Source: Mesodorylaimus sp. YZB2_4 (lineage: Eukaryota; Nematoda; Enoplea; Dorylaimida; Dorylaimidae). From it: a DNA stretch of 64,000 nt. Both the position numbers and the translations under genes were made by a program. The stretch covers positions 1 to 64,000 of the forward strand of contig JASANH010001516.1 in NCBI GenBank assembly GCA_030248295.1, in the 5' to 3' direction. The notes under the pieces are model-generated. The model worked only from the letters and a program-made list of their open reading frames with translations. It was not told the origin of the DNA and did not search any database. Numbering within the stretch: the stretch's first letter is position 1; each line of letters begins with the position of its first letter. Shown piece by piece: positions 1-11,287 of the stretch.

Positions 1-496
1 ATCGCTTCTCTCAACTGCCTGGCGCACAAGGTGGGCAACCGGACAGTCGTGAAGATCGCCGACTTTGGCCTGTCGAGGATGGCCCCGGACCACTACGAAC
101 TCGCCACCAAGCGGAAGCTGCCCGTCTTCTCCATGCCGCCGGAGTCGTTGCAGACGCGCGAGTGGACAAAATCGAGCGACGTGTGGAGCTTCGGCATCCT
201 GATCCTCGAGGTGAGTGCTTCTGTTGGACGTGCTGGCCTGAAATGCACACCTTATCCTTCAGATGTACAACAAGGGCCGCAATCCGTACGAGCAGTACTT
301 CAACAGCCAGGAGATGGACGTGCGCGCCGTGATGAAGTACCTGCACGAAGGAAAGAGGGTCGACCCGCCGCGTGGAATGCCGCCCGAGCTGGCCGAGATC
401 GCCAACGCGTGCATGTCGAAGAACGCCAATCGACCGGCCATGGAACAAGTCGTCGACATGCTCAAGAAGTACGTCTCCAAGCACCACGGCCATTAG
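1..496 (+). CDS. Protein tyrosine kinase, C-terminal part (5' end outside window)
   Basis: This is the C-terminal half of a tyrosine-kinase catalytic domain in two exons, 1-210 and 263-496, joined in phase 0 over a 52-bp GT-AG intron. The window opens inside the catalytic loop: residues 1-7 read IASLNCL, where the usual form is HRDLAARNCL, so the catalytic Asp lies just upstream. DFG is at residues 21-23 (ADFGLSR). The APE motif is replaced by PPE (FSMPPESL). The SDVWSFGILILE helix and a late NRP follow, and the protein stops shortly after the kinase domain (KHHGH). The short tail and altered APE resemble the large nematode Fer-like kinase group, which is an inference. It should phosphorylate tyrosine. 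Substrate and N-terminal domains (SH2?) cannot be seen. Confidence 0.9.
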
Positions 497-1829
497 TGAT
501 CGAGTGACGGGCCTTGTCGTGTGCTGTGCCTGAGCGTGGTCCGACGTTGGGTGTGCTGAAGAAGACAAACTGAGCTGAGCCCCTTGCATCCTGCTGAGAT
601 CAGAAAGAAAACATCACAGCAGCTCGCCTCCGAGGCCCATGCACCCTTTGTCGCCTCGGTGGCTGCGAGCACACTAGCCTGAAGCCTCGTGGCCCAAAGT
701 AGACGTTGAGCAATTTGTCTCTGATGTTGTGAGCATTGCCGCTTGGGGGCGCCTGTAATTCTCGGGGTGTGGCTCCAGTAGTTGGCTCGGTAAGGAGGAG
801 CCAGGGCGGTATAAGGGCTGGTCGCCGGGAGAGATCGGGGCTCTCCCTTACTTTTCCTCACTCGATTCGTTTTCATCGGTTTGTTCTGAATTTGTGCGGA
901 GCCACCCCTTGTGTTGTCCACCCCATTGGCAGAACGGTGGGGCAGGCCAGGCGCCAGCCTAGGACTTCGATTAGCGTACTCTCGAAGGGCCTCTGCGGTC
1001 ATCGTTTCCTTTGGTTCATACTGGAAGAGTCCAGGAGTTGACTTCAGGGCAGGTACCGGTACTTGGTTTGTCTGCGGATTTGTCTGTGAGTAACACCTAG
1101 GACTGTTAAGACGTCGTCGTGCGTTGTTGTGCTTCGTACAGGATCCTCTTGTGTTGACTGAGTCTTTACTGCGCCATCGACAGTGGAACTGTTCGCCAGC
1201 GTAGGCATCTTTGGACCGGGTGCATTCGCCCAGCAGCCAGGCTAGTGTATCATTGCAAATATCAGTTGCAGGCACCCTTGGGAGGCGCAGCAAACACGCC
1301 TGAGGGGTTTGCTGAGGAGTCGGGGTCTTCGTGATCGATACTCTGCAGGAATAAGCCTTTCTACCAGGCTTGGGCTATTGAAGACCTTAGACCGCTCGCT
1401 TGTAAGATCAGCCCGAACGCGCTAATAAGAGAGTGAAGAAGAACTGTCGCACTCTTGCAAACAAACAACACGCATAACACTGATGCCAATGCGCTTTTGC
1501 TAAACTGACTTCACAGTAGCTGCTGCGACTGAGGCACGCACTCTCAGGTCCATTCTTGTCGCGAGATAAAGAGATAGAGAGGCGGCAACGCTTCGAGTTT
1601 GGTGCTGTTTCAAGAGAAGCGAGATGAACAGACCATTTAGGTCAACAGAGAAAAACGCACCCCTAGCATGAACGATACCAAATCACATATCACCTAGAAG
1701 CGTAAAGTGCTTCATTTTCGGGCACTGTGCAGTAGGCGCCGCCTCCTCGTATCAATCGCGCACTTCGCGACAAGTCTGTCAGTTTTGCTGTGACGCTTGA
1801 CTGACGGCCCAACTTTTCCTCTGGCTGGC
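497..1829. other. Non-coding stretch after the kinase gene
   Basis: This holds the kinase 3' UTR and intergenic DNA. No exon with convincing splice signals or protein similarity was recognised on either strand. Long open frames on the minus strand here have low-complexity composition and are treated as chance. Confidence 0.5.
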
Positions 1830-2611
1830 ATGGCTCCTTTTCCCTTGCGATCCGACTCGTCTGTGCCGAGCACTTTGGTTGCAGTCCTTGTCGTTGTCAA
1901 TGCTATCGTCGTGACAGCGTCGTTGATTTTCACAGTTTTCCTTTGCTGCGGCGGCGAGGAGGGAGGAAAGAGCAACAAAGGGGGCAAGAAGAATGCCAAG
2001 CGGAAAACGTCCAAGAAAGAAGAGGGCGCGAGTGACGAGGAAGCCGAAGAAGGGCCAGATCCAACGCCCAAAGAGGCGAAAAAGAAGAAAGGTGCGAAGG
2101 GGTCGGGAAGTCCGGGCACCAAGAAATCACCCAAACAGTCCGTCATGAAGTCGGTGGCCGGTGATCCATCGTTGGCATCAGCCACAGCGGGGCCGGAATC
2201 TGCAGCGGGTCCTAGTTTGACGGCTGCGCCCAATTCGGCAGGCCCAAGCGCAACTATGGTTTCTGAGGGACAGACTCAGGCAGGCTTAAAGTCCAAGGTA
2301 AGAGGGTTTGGTTGTGAGCTGTTTGCTTGTAGTATTCCAGAGATGATTCATTTGCAGACTCAGGCCCCGTTCGTGCAGACCAAGGTTGGAACGGCCAGCA
2401 AAACAACCGTGCCCAAATCTGTACACGATTACATTATGATGGATAACACGGGTAAGAATTCGGTAAGTGATTGAGTCCCATACAGGCACGGTCCTGGAGG
2501 GGGTGGCACGGGGCGATAATAATGTGTCTGATGTTACAGAGTAAAGCACCAGCTGAAAGTCAGGTCAAGACTACGACGGCAGCAGTTACGCAAGGGACCA
2601 GCAAGTACTAG
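1830..2611 (+). CDS. Single-pass membrane protein with Lys/Glu-rich cytoplasmic tail
   Basis: A 214-residue protein in three exons, 1830-2297, 2358-2462 and 2540-2611, all joined in phase 0 with clean GTAAG donors and TTGCAG/TTACAG acceptors. The first intron is 60 bp and has no in-frame stop. The frame is open from a TTG at 1797, but the first ATG is at 1830. Residues 14-38 form one strong transmembrane helix ending in CC. After it comes a very basic and acidic stretch (KKNAKRKTSKKEE, AEEGPDP, KKKKGAKG) and then a Ser/Ala/Pro/Thr-rich tail containing VHDYIMMDNTG. A short N-terminus followed by a basic flank suggests an N-out, C-in anchor. I do not recognise the family and infer no function. 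Confidence 0.72.
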
Positions 2612-3820
2612 GTGCTCCGATTGTGTGTTGCTTATGTTGTGGTCACTCTAACTCTTCCCCCCTTAGATGTCATGGAGCGCTACTCGCGAGATTGGAGAAG
2701 GCTATCGAAGTCGTGATGTGTGTTTGCTTGTGATAATTATGAACAGATCAGTCTGCCCTCGTCATATCTTCCTCTTTTTTGTTTGCTGTTAGCGTGCAAT
2801 AATGCTTGGGAAGAAGAGTTCTGGGTTCTCTGTGTTTATCGTGTGATATCATGAACTTGAAGTCTTGTAGAGTCGGAAGCCGCGGAATAGGGCTGATTCG
2901 TGTGCCATGGAGCCACGCACGGGTATACAACTCACGGGCGCGGGCCACGCATGGAGCCACGTACGGGCTTGCAACTCTTCCTTGCGTGGCGGCGTTGGTG
3001 AAACGGTCCGGCGTTCGTCTCTCCGTACTGCTTGGGAGCTCGCTATCGCTCGCCGTGCTGCTCGAGCGGCTGGACTCGTCCTGGGTTCAATCCCTTGTGA
3101 CGCAGGTCGGTTTGCGAACCATAAGCCCTCGCTGGCCTTGCACGCCAGGCTGTGGGTGACTCACCTGGTACCGTTGAAGTGCTCCGAGTGGAGAGACTGA
3201 AGCCAAACAAGTAGACAGTCTCGGCTGTCAAAAACCGAAAGGGTTCGAAGCCCACCCTCCATCGTCCGAGGAAGTCAGTGTCTGGCCCAGGATGCCCTCT
3301 CGTGGAGGTGCTCCTAGTGAAAACGCGCAGAGGGACGCTGCCGTGAGAGCTGGTCACCTCACGGCCTTGCTTATCATATCATGCCTATTGGCAAAACGGG
3401 TTGGAAGTCCCCTGGGGGGAACTGGGGTGGCGCGGGCCCACAAAAATTAAAAAATAAAACATCCTTTCCTTGCACTTTCTACGCCTAGTCAACTCGGCTT
3501 TGACAACTTCAACAAAATGAAATGGTGACAGACCACGATTGAAATTATCCTGATAATGTGCCGAATCAGCATGAGTGGCACCTTATTTATTGCTCCTTAC
3601 ATTGAAATACGGCCACTCACGCCGGCTAAAAGTGTAAATTAGTTTTCTTGTGCTCTGTCTGTGAAAAAGTACCAATTTTATAGAAAGCCGTTGGCCCAAT
3701 TTTTTAATTTTTGGCTCCGTGCTGCTTACTCTTTGCCATTTTAGACCGTTTGCCGTCCCGTTATGCTTCTCGAGAAAAGCCATCTTTTCAAGGAGACCAA
3801 CATCAGACTTACGATCAGCT
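2612..3820. other. Non-coding stretch with a dispersed repeat
   Basis: Intergenic DNA between the membrane-protein gene and the first lectin. It contains a B-box-like GGTTCAATCCC near 3090 and the first copy of a dispersed repeat at 3183-3285. An A/T-rich stretch near 3445-3460 precedes the lectin gene. No coding exon was recognised. Confidence 0.5.
3183..3285 (+). repeat. Dispersed repeat, copy 1
   Basis: This segment (core AGACAGTCTCGGCTGTC, then CCCACCCTCCATCGTCCGAG) recurs in diverged form at 21863-21945 and in inverted orientation at 22150-22257. An upstream GGTTCAATCCC box (about 3090) hints at a tRNA-derived element, but I could not define ends or target-site duplications. Confidence 0.6.
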
Positions 3821-5719
3821 ATGCACAACTGGGTCACTGTTTCACTGTGCATTCTGTCCGTCACTCACCTTTCTGACAGCTCATCGTTTTATTCCGTCGT
3901 GGTTCTCAATGCCCAGAATCAAGATTACGAAAGCAGTCGGCGAACATGCCTGTCCTATGGATCGAATGCCGACTTACTGATGCTAACTGACGAAAAGCGT
4001 TGGAGAACGCTGATGAACGCTGTGGAAACGAAGTATGTTTTCTCTGTGCATAGAACCTACAAGTACTACGTACGGGATGACAGGGGCGAACTTTGGGTTC
4101 TTAGGTGCGACATTCGTGAACTTGGCTTCTACGTCGGCCTGGTCAAGTCGCTAACGTCTGGCAAGTTTGTATGGGAGGACGGAGAACCGTACTTTAGGAA
4201 AAATTACATGGCTTGGGCTCATCACAATTCGATTGTGAGTGATTCAAACTCATGGTGTGGGAGCTCTGTGCAGATGTTCTCCAAGATTAAAGATTGCAAT
4301 TGTACCAGTGTCGTGATAAACACGAAGGATGTGGTATGCATAGAAAATATTCCCTTTGAACGAAAGAGTGACTTTGGCATCTTTTGCAGATGGTGCAGTA
4401 TAAACGTAGTCGCACGGCTTGGATCAACAATCAGTGCAACGACGGAAGTCGAACAGTTGTATGTCAATCGACTGATCCTGGTAAGCATAACATGGGTTTG
4501 GGACGGGTCGAAGCATTTGAGAGGCGACAGAAGCTAAAAGTTCGCACTGGCTTTACGCGCGATAAGAAAGTCAAGGGATCTAGTGGACATCATTTCTATG
4601 CCAGGGGTGGTATATTTCTTTCAGATACGTTCAAGAACATGACCAGCGATCAAAACATGTATTTCTGTTCTGCATTTGACATTGGTTATGAAGAGCCCGC
4701 ACCGTCAGTTCCACCGGTTGAGAAGGCCAGTCTGACGCAGTCCAAAGAGTCCAGCGCCAAAATCCTCAGCGCATCATTGGAGACAAGTTGGTATAGACCT
4801 TCCACGAGGGGATCGCCTGCTCCAGTAAATCTCTGGCTCTCCCAAGAAGCACCAAGCAGTCATATGCAAAGCAGAGCAGTGGACATGCCAAGCGTTACAA
4901 CGAAAAGCGAGAACAATGTACCCAACGCAACACATGAAAACACTGTCACCAGTAATAAGACCGTGGCAATCTTGATCAGTACCTTGACTCCCGCCATGCA
5001 GTCGAACGGTACCCAGACGTCAGGTGAGCCGATCTGCTGGTATGTTGGCCTCAGTTCATGACCGTTTGTCCGTTTTAGACACTGTAGAAAACGTGCTTTT
5101 TGTGGGGAAGATCCTACTCGGCCTTTTTGGTGGAGGGGCCCTCGTAAGTGCACTGAAGTTTGCAAAAACTCAGTATGTAAGTCAGCCCACTCAGTATGCG
5201 AAGGTGAAAGAAATTGCGACAAACTTTGTTTAGGCCAAATTAAAGTCGAAACAAGGCCAGGGCTGCCTCGTAAGATATTCATGCTGCTGCGGATTGTGTC
5301 TTTATGGTAAGTCCCGCCATAGAAACGACGTACGCTGTGCAACCATGTATTTTACAGTATGCTGTGCAAAGCGTTGCGGTCGCAGCTCAGGCAAAGAAGG
5401 AGTGATCATTTTGCGACGTCTAGAGAACATTTGGGACCCAAATCCAAAAAACCCATGCCAGGTTTCCCCGCAGCCAGATGATCTAGTGTGCAATGTGGAC
5501 CATGTGCAGGTCATGTTCACAGCCACTGATGGAAGCGGAGCCAACTTCTTCGCAGTACAGTGCCCACTGGCTGATTTATCACTGTGGCTCGAGGTCGAAG
5601 GGAGCACACTGGGTGAATTTAGCACAGGCATAAGTGCAATCCTGCCTTTGAGCGTCAAGGCAGTGGTGGTAGATGGCATCATGACAAGCGCAAAACCAAT
5701 TTTGGATTCCCGCCTGTGA
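3821..5719 (+). CDS. Transmembrane C-type lectin (lectin 1)
   Basis: A 487-residue membrane lectin in seven exons: 3821-4032, 4105-4333, 4390-4480, 4625-5023, 5079-5176, 5234-5306, 5358-5719. All phases agree. The ATG starts a signal-peptide-like segment (MHNWVTVSLCILSV). A C-type lectin domain follows to about residue 185: RRTCLSYGSNADLLML, then FYVGL, FVWEDG and NQCNDGSRTVVC, with the WxDG and final Cys pair typical of the fold. A Ser/Thr/Pro-rich stalk of about 120 residues leads to a helix at about 316-338 with a GLFGGGALVSAL packing motif. Next is a cysteine cluster (CLVRYSCCCGLCLYVCCAKRC, partly split over exons 6-7) and a tail of about 115 residues. The gene at 11288 is a paralogue in lectin domain, helix and tail end. 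Ligand and role are unknown; cell recognition or immunity is inferred. Confidence 0.85.
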
Positions 5720-6837
5720 AATGACAAGGAAGGATCGCAGCTGATATGCCAAATTGTTCGAATGTTATAAGTAAATCTTTACGGGATCCGCAAAGGACTT
5801 CACATTCCACTACTCTTGTGTCATTGTTAGGAGTACAACATGCCCCTGAACAAGCACACTGTATACCCGCTCGAGTGCTCTCTTATCGTTAGTGTTTGAG
5901 GATCCAGCAGCTACCTATTTAACCAAGTTCAGCTCAACGCTTCTTTAGGCATACCAACTTGCATCTATACAGAATATACAGCATGATATGTGACAGGTTG
6001 GACAGCCCACATTGGAGAAGGTAACGTGGGGAGCTGATGATCTCAAAAACCCTTCAGGCAGGTCTTCTAGTCGTAGCGATCAGAGACATCAACCCGGCGG
6101 ATTTCTGCCTCGCCTGGAGGAGTGTATCAAGCGGCCAACGAAGGCAACTAATACGCTTTATGCGGCGGCCAGTCAATCAGACCGCACACTGCTCTGTGTA
6201 TGAGGCTGCCAGTAAAGGCAACCAGGCACACTACCTTCTTGAGAGGCCAAATGTTGGGCTGTGGACGGATCTTCGACCGCACAACGACTGCGACCCTTTT
6301 CCACACAAGGTATACTGTATACTGCTGCAAGTATCTACGGATATCTTTAGAAGCTTGCAATAGATATAAGTAATGCAAATGGTTTTCGTTTTTCTAGTTT
6401 GCATTGCAAATCCAGCTTAGCCACTTCCCAGATTTCATCCGCTACGACCTTATGACGATCTTCCATGCTGCTAGCTGTTGTGCTTCAGGCTTCGCTAAAT
6501 CTGCCGATTGAAGGTATCACTAAAGCCTTTGTCGAGGGACAGTGTGCTTAAACATACAGTATACATTCTGTGCATTGTACCAAACACACAGTGCACTGTG
6601 CATGTGTGTAGGGGATATATAATCATTTCTAGGAACACCCGACGAACCAGTGGTATGCTTAAAAGCTGCGAACGTTTCTGTGCATAACCTACGTGTATGC
6701 ATAACACATATTTGATAGTGTTATCAGACCTGCTCGTGGCCCAACACCTATCACATTTTTGTAGTTTCCATGTTGCTTTCGTAGCTTATTGGACCTTGGT
6801 CTACCTTCTGAGTCTGTCCCTGAAAGGCCGAGGGATT
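5720..6837. other. Non-coding stretch between lectin 1 and the DEG/ENaC gene
   Basis: The two genes converge here, so both 3' UTRs should lie in this interval. A region around 6000-6300 has repeat-like composition. No exon was recognised. Confidence 0.45.
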
Positions 6838-9298
6838 TTAAAAAATCACACGTAGGACCAACTGTTGCCAAGCACTTATTACTGTCATTTTTCCGTCCAT
6901 CAGATTCAATTGGCTGCCAGGGCTGCGGATTCGCATTCCACAAAAGGTGCACAGGAGGACAATGACGTAGAGCACTTCGACCATCGTAATTACGCTGAAA
7001 CCGGTCCACATGCCCACTTGACCTCCGATGTCTGAGAGCAGATTGACTAGCTAAAGGGAAGACAATATACATACACTATACAGTAAACGTCATACTGTAA
7101 CCGCTGTCAATCACCTCATACGACACGGATTCGGTCAGAACTTCGAAATCGGTCTGGGGGTAATAAATCTCGAGGAATAAGGAGTTGCGTGAATACCAGT
7201 CCCGACATTCCTCTTTAGAGCCATTCCATTCCCTGACGCATTTTAGTGGCTGAAAAGTGAATAATTTTATCACATGTTTCAAATCAATAACTGCTGAAGA
7301 GGCTTCGCAGTTCAGAAACTTAAGGGCTTACAGTAAACTTTATTGGCGGCCAGACCGCTTGGTTGACAGAGACGAAATGATCAGCTTGTCTGAAGAGATA
7401 AATGGTGTCAGAGGTTCCCGCACGAAAGAATGGACTCGGGCTTGGCAAATGTGGGCAGTGTCCTTTTTCGACCCGCAAGAAGGCAAACACGCCAAATTGC
7501 TTGGTATGCACTACATGGACCCCAGTTTCCAATAGGTTTGGCGCTTCTAACCATACTCATACGGGTAGGCTGCACTGTATTTGAGGGGAAAAACATGCTG
7601 TTGTTCTTACATGCAAGGAGGCAAACAGTTGCAGGTGGCAGTCGCCTGGGCTGTTTTGATGCATTTTCCTGAAACGAAGGTTAGCTCAGCCTTGTGCTCA
7701 TTCGCCCTCTACCACCGTAGTACTGTCTGTATAGCTGCATCGCCTGTAACTGGAGCCCGGTGATGGTATGTATTTGTACTTGGGGCTTGCACACTTGCAT
7801 TCATCGACTATGTGCTCTTGCCAACAACTTCTCAAGCATGCCTAGAAAGAAGATGGTATGGACTAGGAAAATGACTTTTGTGTGTAATCAGACCTCGACA
7901 CTGTAATTGCCGCTGTAGTAAAATGCTTGATCAGACTGCTCAGTGCAGTTGTGGTCATCGGAAAGCAATCGAAGGCGATTTGTTGATTGCTGACATAAAA
8001 AGGCAGGAATAGTGGCGTGATTATAGAAATTCAAGCCGAGAAACTTACATATTTCATGTTGAACGATGTCGAGAAGCCAACCGATGCAGTGTTTCCGAAC
8101 ACGTTTGGAAAGAGCTCTTCACCCGGATCTTCGACTTTAAGAACCACTAGTACTAATTTTTGTGCTTTGAGGTTAGAATAATAGCTTACTCGCTATCACA
8201 ACTCCTGCCGTGCTCGTGATCGGTAAGTACTCCGATTGGTTAATAATGACCAGCATTCTTAAACCTGAGCATGAAAAGGTGATGGTCAGAACTCTGAGAA
8301 ATCCGACGCCACACAGTTGAACATCAACATCGCCTTCCCCATGAACTTACCAAACTGCGGTCCAGGTTGTTTGAATGACTGCGATCCATCGCGATTAAAA
8401 ATGAAGCATCGACCATAAAAAGGGTCATCGACCGGATAGAAATCTCTGGAAACAAGGTAGACTTTTTACCACTCCGTACAAGGCACCAAGCTCACTTGTA
8501 CAAATCGCATTTCTCATTATTGAAGGTGCATTCCTCGATCAGATCCCCGATATTGTATACTATGTCAGATCGATTCACTTCGTCATCCATAGCGGCCACA
8601 TAGTAAAGTACATCATTGGCTTCGAGTTCCAGCTGTACGCTGACACTATAGATGTCGTTATCCAATTCCTACAGTGAAGATATGCGACATTGAAAGTGGA
8701 GAAGGGAGTGAGAAGGCGAAGCTTACGATATCATAAGTTCTTTGAAACTCAGTGTAGTTCCTGTCCGCGCCGTGAAGGGCTTTAGTGTAGTTGTTGAGCT
8801 AAAAGTAATCCAAGGTCTCTTCATGACTGGTTGGCACCAATCGATGTGGACCTTACATATTCTCCTATCTTTGATCCAGCCAGTCGAGACTTCTTGTACG
8901 GATTCACGCTGCAAAGACTGACTGCAGGAAACTGCAGATCGTAAGTCTCGAACTAAAATACCAAAGAGCGTACAGAAGGAGTGATAACAGGACTCTGCTC
9001 GCGCCATGACTATACACAGTAAAATATGATGATATGATGACGATGATAGCACACTGCATGTAGCGACAAAACGTGTCTGTCTGTTTGTAATACTTACAAC
9101 TCGTGCAACATTCGTTTGTTGGTCCCGAAATTGTTGCCAAGGCAGCAGCCATATCAGCCAACCGCACGCTCCGCTGCATGCAAGGAACACCAGCAGCCAA
9201 AATATTTTCAGATACACATTGGGGGCATTGCCACAGTGAGGAATACCAGCTGCCGAACACCACCCACAGAAATCATGCAAGATAAGCCTTACACTCAT
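6838..9298 (-). CDS. DEG/ENaC sodium channel subunit
   Basis: A complete 495-residue channel in 13 exons: 9298-9098, 8952-8857, 8798-8727, 8668-8496, 8445-8351, 8264-8190, 8146-8049, 7989-7894, 7841-7724, 7668-7611, 7389-7332, 7249-7115, 7050-6838. Phases agree throughout. Family marks occur in order: FCGWCSAAGIPHCGNA before helix 1 (residues 30-52), LQFPAVSLCSVNPYK, YGRCFIFN, NQSEYLP, then ACLRSCWQEHIVDECKCA and CNCLPPC in the cysteine-rich ectodomain, SVNQAVWPP, LEIYYPQTDFEVL, and LLSDIGGQVGMWTGFS entering helix 2. The GxS selectivity tract is GFS at 442-444. Length and cysteine pattern are ordinary for the family. Oddities: the gating His-Gly pair reads AG (residues 17-18), and the donor at 7893 is GTCTGA. 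The start is the first in-frame ATG. The exon 9/10 junction is the least certain. Confidence 0.93.
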
Positions 9299-9839
9299 CT
9301 TCCTCACAAGCGACCCACCTGCCCCCTCTGATTCTGCCAACACTCACGAAAGGGCATATGGTGTCAAACCGTGCAGTCGCTCGTATCGACCCAGTAATTG
9401 CTTAATTAGCAAGGCGTTTAGCCAGTTGCATATACGGGCGCCACGTTATGTTTAATTATCAGTTTGAAGCACACAGCAATTATTGCAACAATGGCAGCTC
9501 TGTTAAGACGCAGTTAGCTTTCCTGTCGAACAAAATTTGCTGCTTTTGAGGTACATGAGGTGTCAATGTAATGATAATGATCCTGTCTCCACCGATTGAA
9601 TCAAAATATAAGGTTAGGGTGATTACCAGCATAGGTGTCTGAACACTCCGCGTGATCACTGCTCTTTGTTTTTGCTCCACATGAGAATGCTCGAGCGCAT
9701 CATGGGATACATATGCGGTACACAAATCGCTATTAGAGCACATGCTGGGTCTACTGCTTTACGTGCGTTTCTCTGTGCACATACGAGTACTCTTCTATCC
9801 GTAACTCGTGCTCTATCATGACTCCTAAGCCTCTGCTTC
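9299..9839. other. Upstream region of the DEG/ENaC gene
   Basis: Probable 5' flank and promoter of the channel gene on the minus strand. No exon or clear promoter element was identified. It ends at the left target-site copy of the retroposon at 9858. Confidence 0.4.
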
Positions 9840-10402
9840 AAATCGTGCATAAACTTTTTTTTACCCATCCCGGTCGGTCGAGGGGAGGGTAGGGGGCTTG
9901 CTAGATGACCCCATCTTGCCGTCGACTAGGGTCAATCCGGGATGCATGCCGGGAAAGGGTGCATGTTGGTCGCTATACCGCGATGTCAGCGGTTACCCCA
10001 TGGAGTAACCATACCCAGCCCGTGTCCCGTGACGGAACCCGGATTCGTGAGCCTCCCGCCCCATAGGGCCTCTCGTCGTTTATCGACCCCGAACGGATAA
10101 AGGGTAAGTCACCCACCACCAGGCGTGAAAGACGCAGGGCTTCACCACGTTCTCAGACGGCCAGAGTTGAACTAAGGACCGACTGCTGCGCTGAGCAAAC
10201 TGTTAAGCTGGAAGTATAGTTCGATGCGATGCGTCAAATAAGCGTGCGATGCGACGTTTTAGGCACCTTTTTACATTGTCAGTTGACCCAAAAGTGTCGC
10301 ATCGCAAGCTTATTTGACGCATCGCATCGAACTATATACTTTGGGCTTTACACACGCCTTTCACCACTACACCACTGAGGCTGCAAATCTTGCATAAACT
10401 TT
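9840..10402 (-). mobile_element. tRNA-headed SINE-like retroposon with target-site duplication
   Basis: An 18-bp direct repeat, AAATCGTGCATAAACTTT at 9840-9857 and the same with one mismatch at 10385-10402, brackets a unit read on the minus strand. The head at 10384 begins GCAGCCTCAGTGGTGTAGTG, which contains an A-box-like TGGTGTAGTGG. A B-box-like AGTTCAACTCT lies in the body near 10165-10175 on the minus strand. The other end, at 9858, is a short run of A on the minus strand. These are the marks of a tRNA-derived short retroposon copied by reverse transcription. The unit is interrupted at 10213-10340 by a separate palindromic element, which lies between the A and B boxes. I do not recognise the family. 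Confidence 0.8.
10213..10340. mobile_element. Palindromic MITE-like element nested in the retroposon
   Basis: A 42-bp left arm (10213-10254) and a 46-bp right arm (10295-10340) are nearly perfect inverted copies, starting AGTATAGTTCGATGCGATGC, around a spacer of about 40 bp. The unit could fold into one long hairpin. It sits inside the retroposon, so it inserted later. No transposase is encoded. It is probably a miniature inverted-repeat DNA transposon, possibly using a TA-like target. Confidence 0.75.
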
Positions 10403-10455
10403 AACCTAATTACTAGAAGACCCGTCAAAAGCCAAAATCGATAGAGCGTAGTCTT

Positions 10456-10555
10456 GTAGAGGCTCGTTTGACAATCGATCCTCTATACGGAACCGGCAGC
10501 TGTGGGAGTACTCTGTCAGAGTGATGTTTCAGCCATGGACCAGGTTGGAAGACTA
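10456..10555 (+). repeat. Dispersed repeat, copy 1 (partner at 36510)
   Basis: About 100 bp shared with 36510-36610, with cores TAGAGGCTCG, CAATCGAT, GGAACCGGCAGCTG / GGAGCCGGCAGCTG and GTTTCAGCCATG. Boundaries are approximate. Confidence 0.65.
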
Positions 10556-10611
10556 CAGTAGGCTGCCCTGGGTTTTTCGTGTCGTGTCGGTGGTCGTGGT
10601 GGTGTCGCATC

Positions 10612-10700
10612 TTCCCTGATTGGGAGACGTGAACCCCACGGGTTAGTGCTTCATCTGCAGGTACAGTCATGAGACTTGGCTTGCTCCAGTCGGAGTTTTT
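10612..10700 (-). repeat. Dispersed repeat, second family, copy 1
   Basis: On the minus strand this matches 14125-14240 and 16306-16400, all with a CAAGTCT core, a GGG-TTCACGTCTC / GGG-TTGACGTTTC-like segment and a following CAGGGGAGAT / CAGGGAAGAT-like segment. The three copies are diverged. Ends are approximate. Confidence 0.6.
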
Positions 10701-11287
10701 GTCTCGGCGACTTCGGTCGGCCACACTCCCTCCCACGCCTGCAAGCACTGGTTACAGATGTTTCCTGCGATACATGCCTGACAGTCAATATTCATGTTTT
10801 ACTCGTATCACATCAAACACAGGTATACGCACTTGAGAAGGAAACCACATTACACATAAAATTGTTGACCCAGCCAAAAGTCGAACAAAGAGAGCATCCA
10901 CGGTGAGGAGCACGCCTGGCCCACCAGCAACGAACCGGATATTTTTGCCAGATCGGGCAGTTATCATCTTGCTATCGAACGGTCGTGTCGATGAATCTTC
11001 ATCGCATATACAGCCTTGGGGTGGCAGCTCTGTCATACCCTGCCGTCGTAGATGTGATGGGCTTTAAAATATAGCCAATATCCGAGAGTGGCCGCCACAC
11101 CTCAAATGTTGAGCTAACGTTAGTGACCTGTAATTTCACTTGACAAAAAAGTGCATAGAGTAACCCTTTTACCATAGGTTCGGTGGAATATATATATCAA
11201 ACTGCTAAAGCCATCTCACCATGGGTTCAGATCTTCTGCCCAAGAGAGCGGATACTGTGGTACACGTGCAGTGTAAAATTTTCAATC

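Larger units (their letters stand above)
10403..11287. other. Repeat-rich upstream region of lectin 2
   Basis: It holds two dispersed repeats (10456-10555 and 10612-10700, see findings) and then about 580 bp of unassigned DNA before the lectin 2 ATG. A signal-peptide exon of lectin 2 may lie here but was not recognised. Confidence 0.4.

Noticed and set aside
1797..1829. Longer start of the single-pass membrane protein
   Set aside because: The frame opens at a TTG codon; the first ATG is 33 bases further on and gives a normal N-terminus before the helix.
3080..3100. tRNA-like B box GGTTCAATCCC
   Set aside because: No matching A box at tRNA spacing and no acceptor stem; it is better seen as part of a dispersed repeat.
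4033..4104. In-frame coding of lectin 1 through 4033-4104
   Set aside because: The segment has no stop but is a 72-bp GTATGT-TTAG intron; removing it restores the alignment to lectin 2.
9858..10200. rRNA-like or structural RNA gene
   Set aside because: GC-rich text suggested an RNA gene, but the flanking target-site duplication and terminal A run show a retroposon body.
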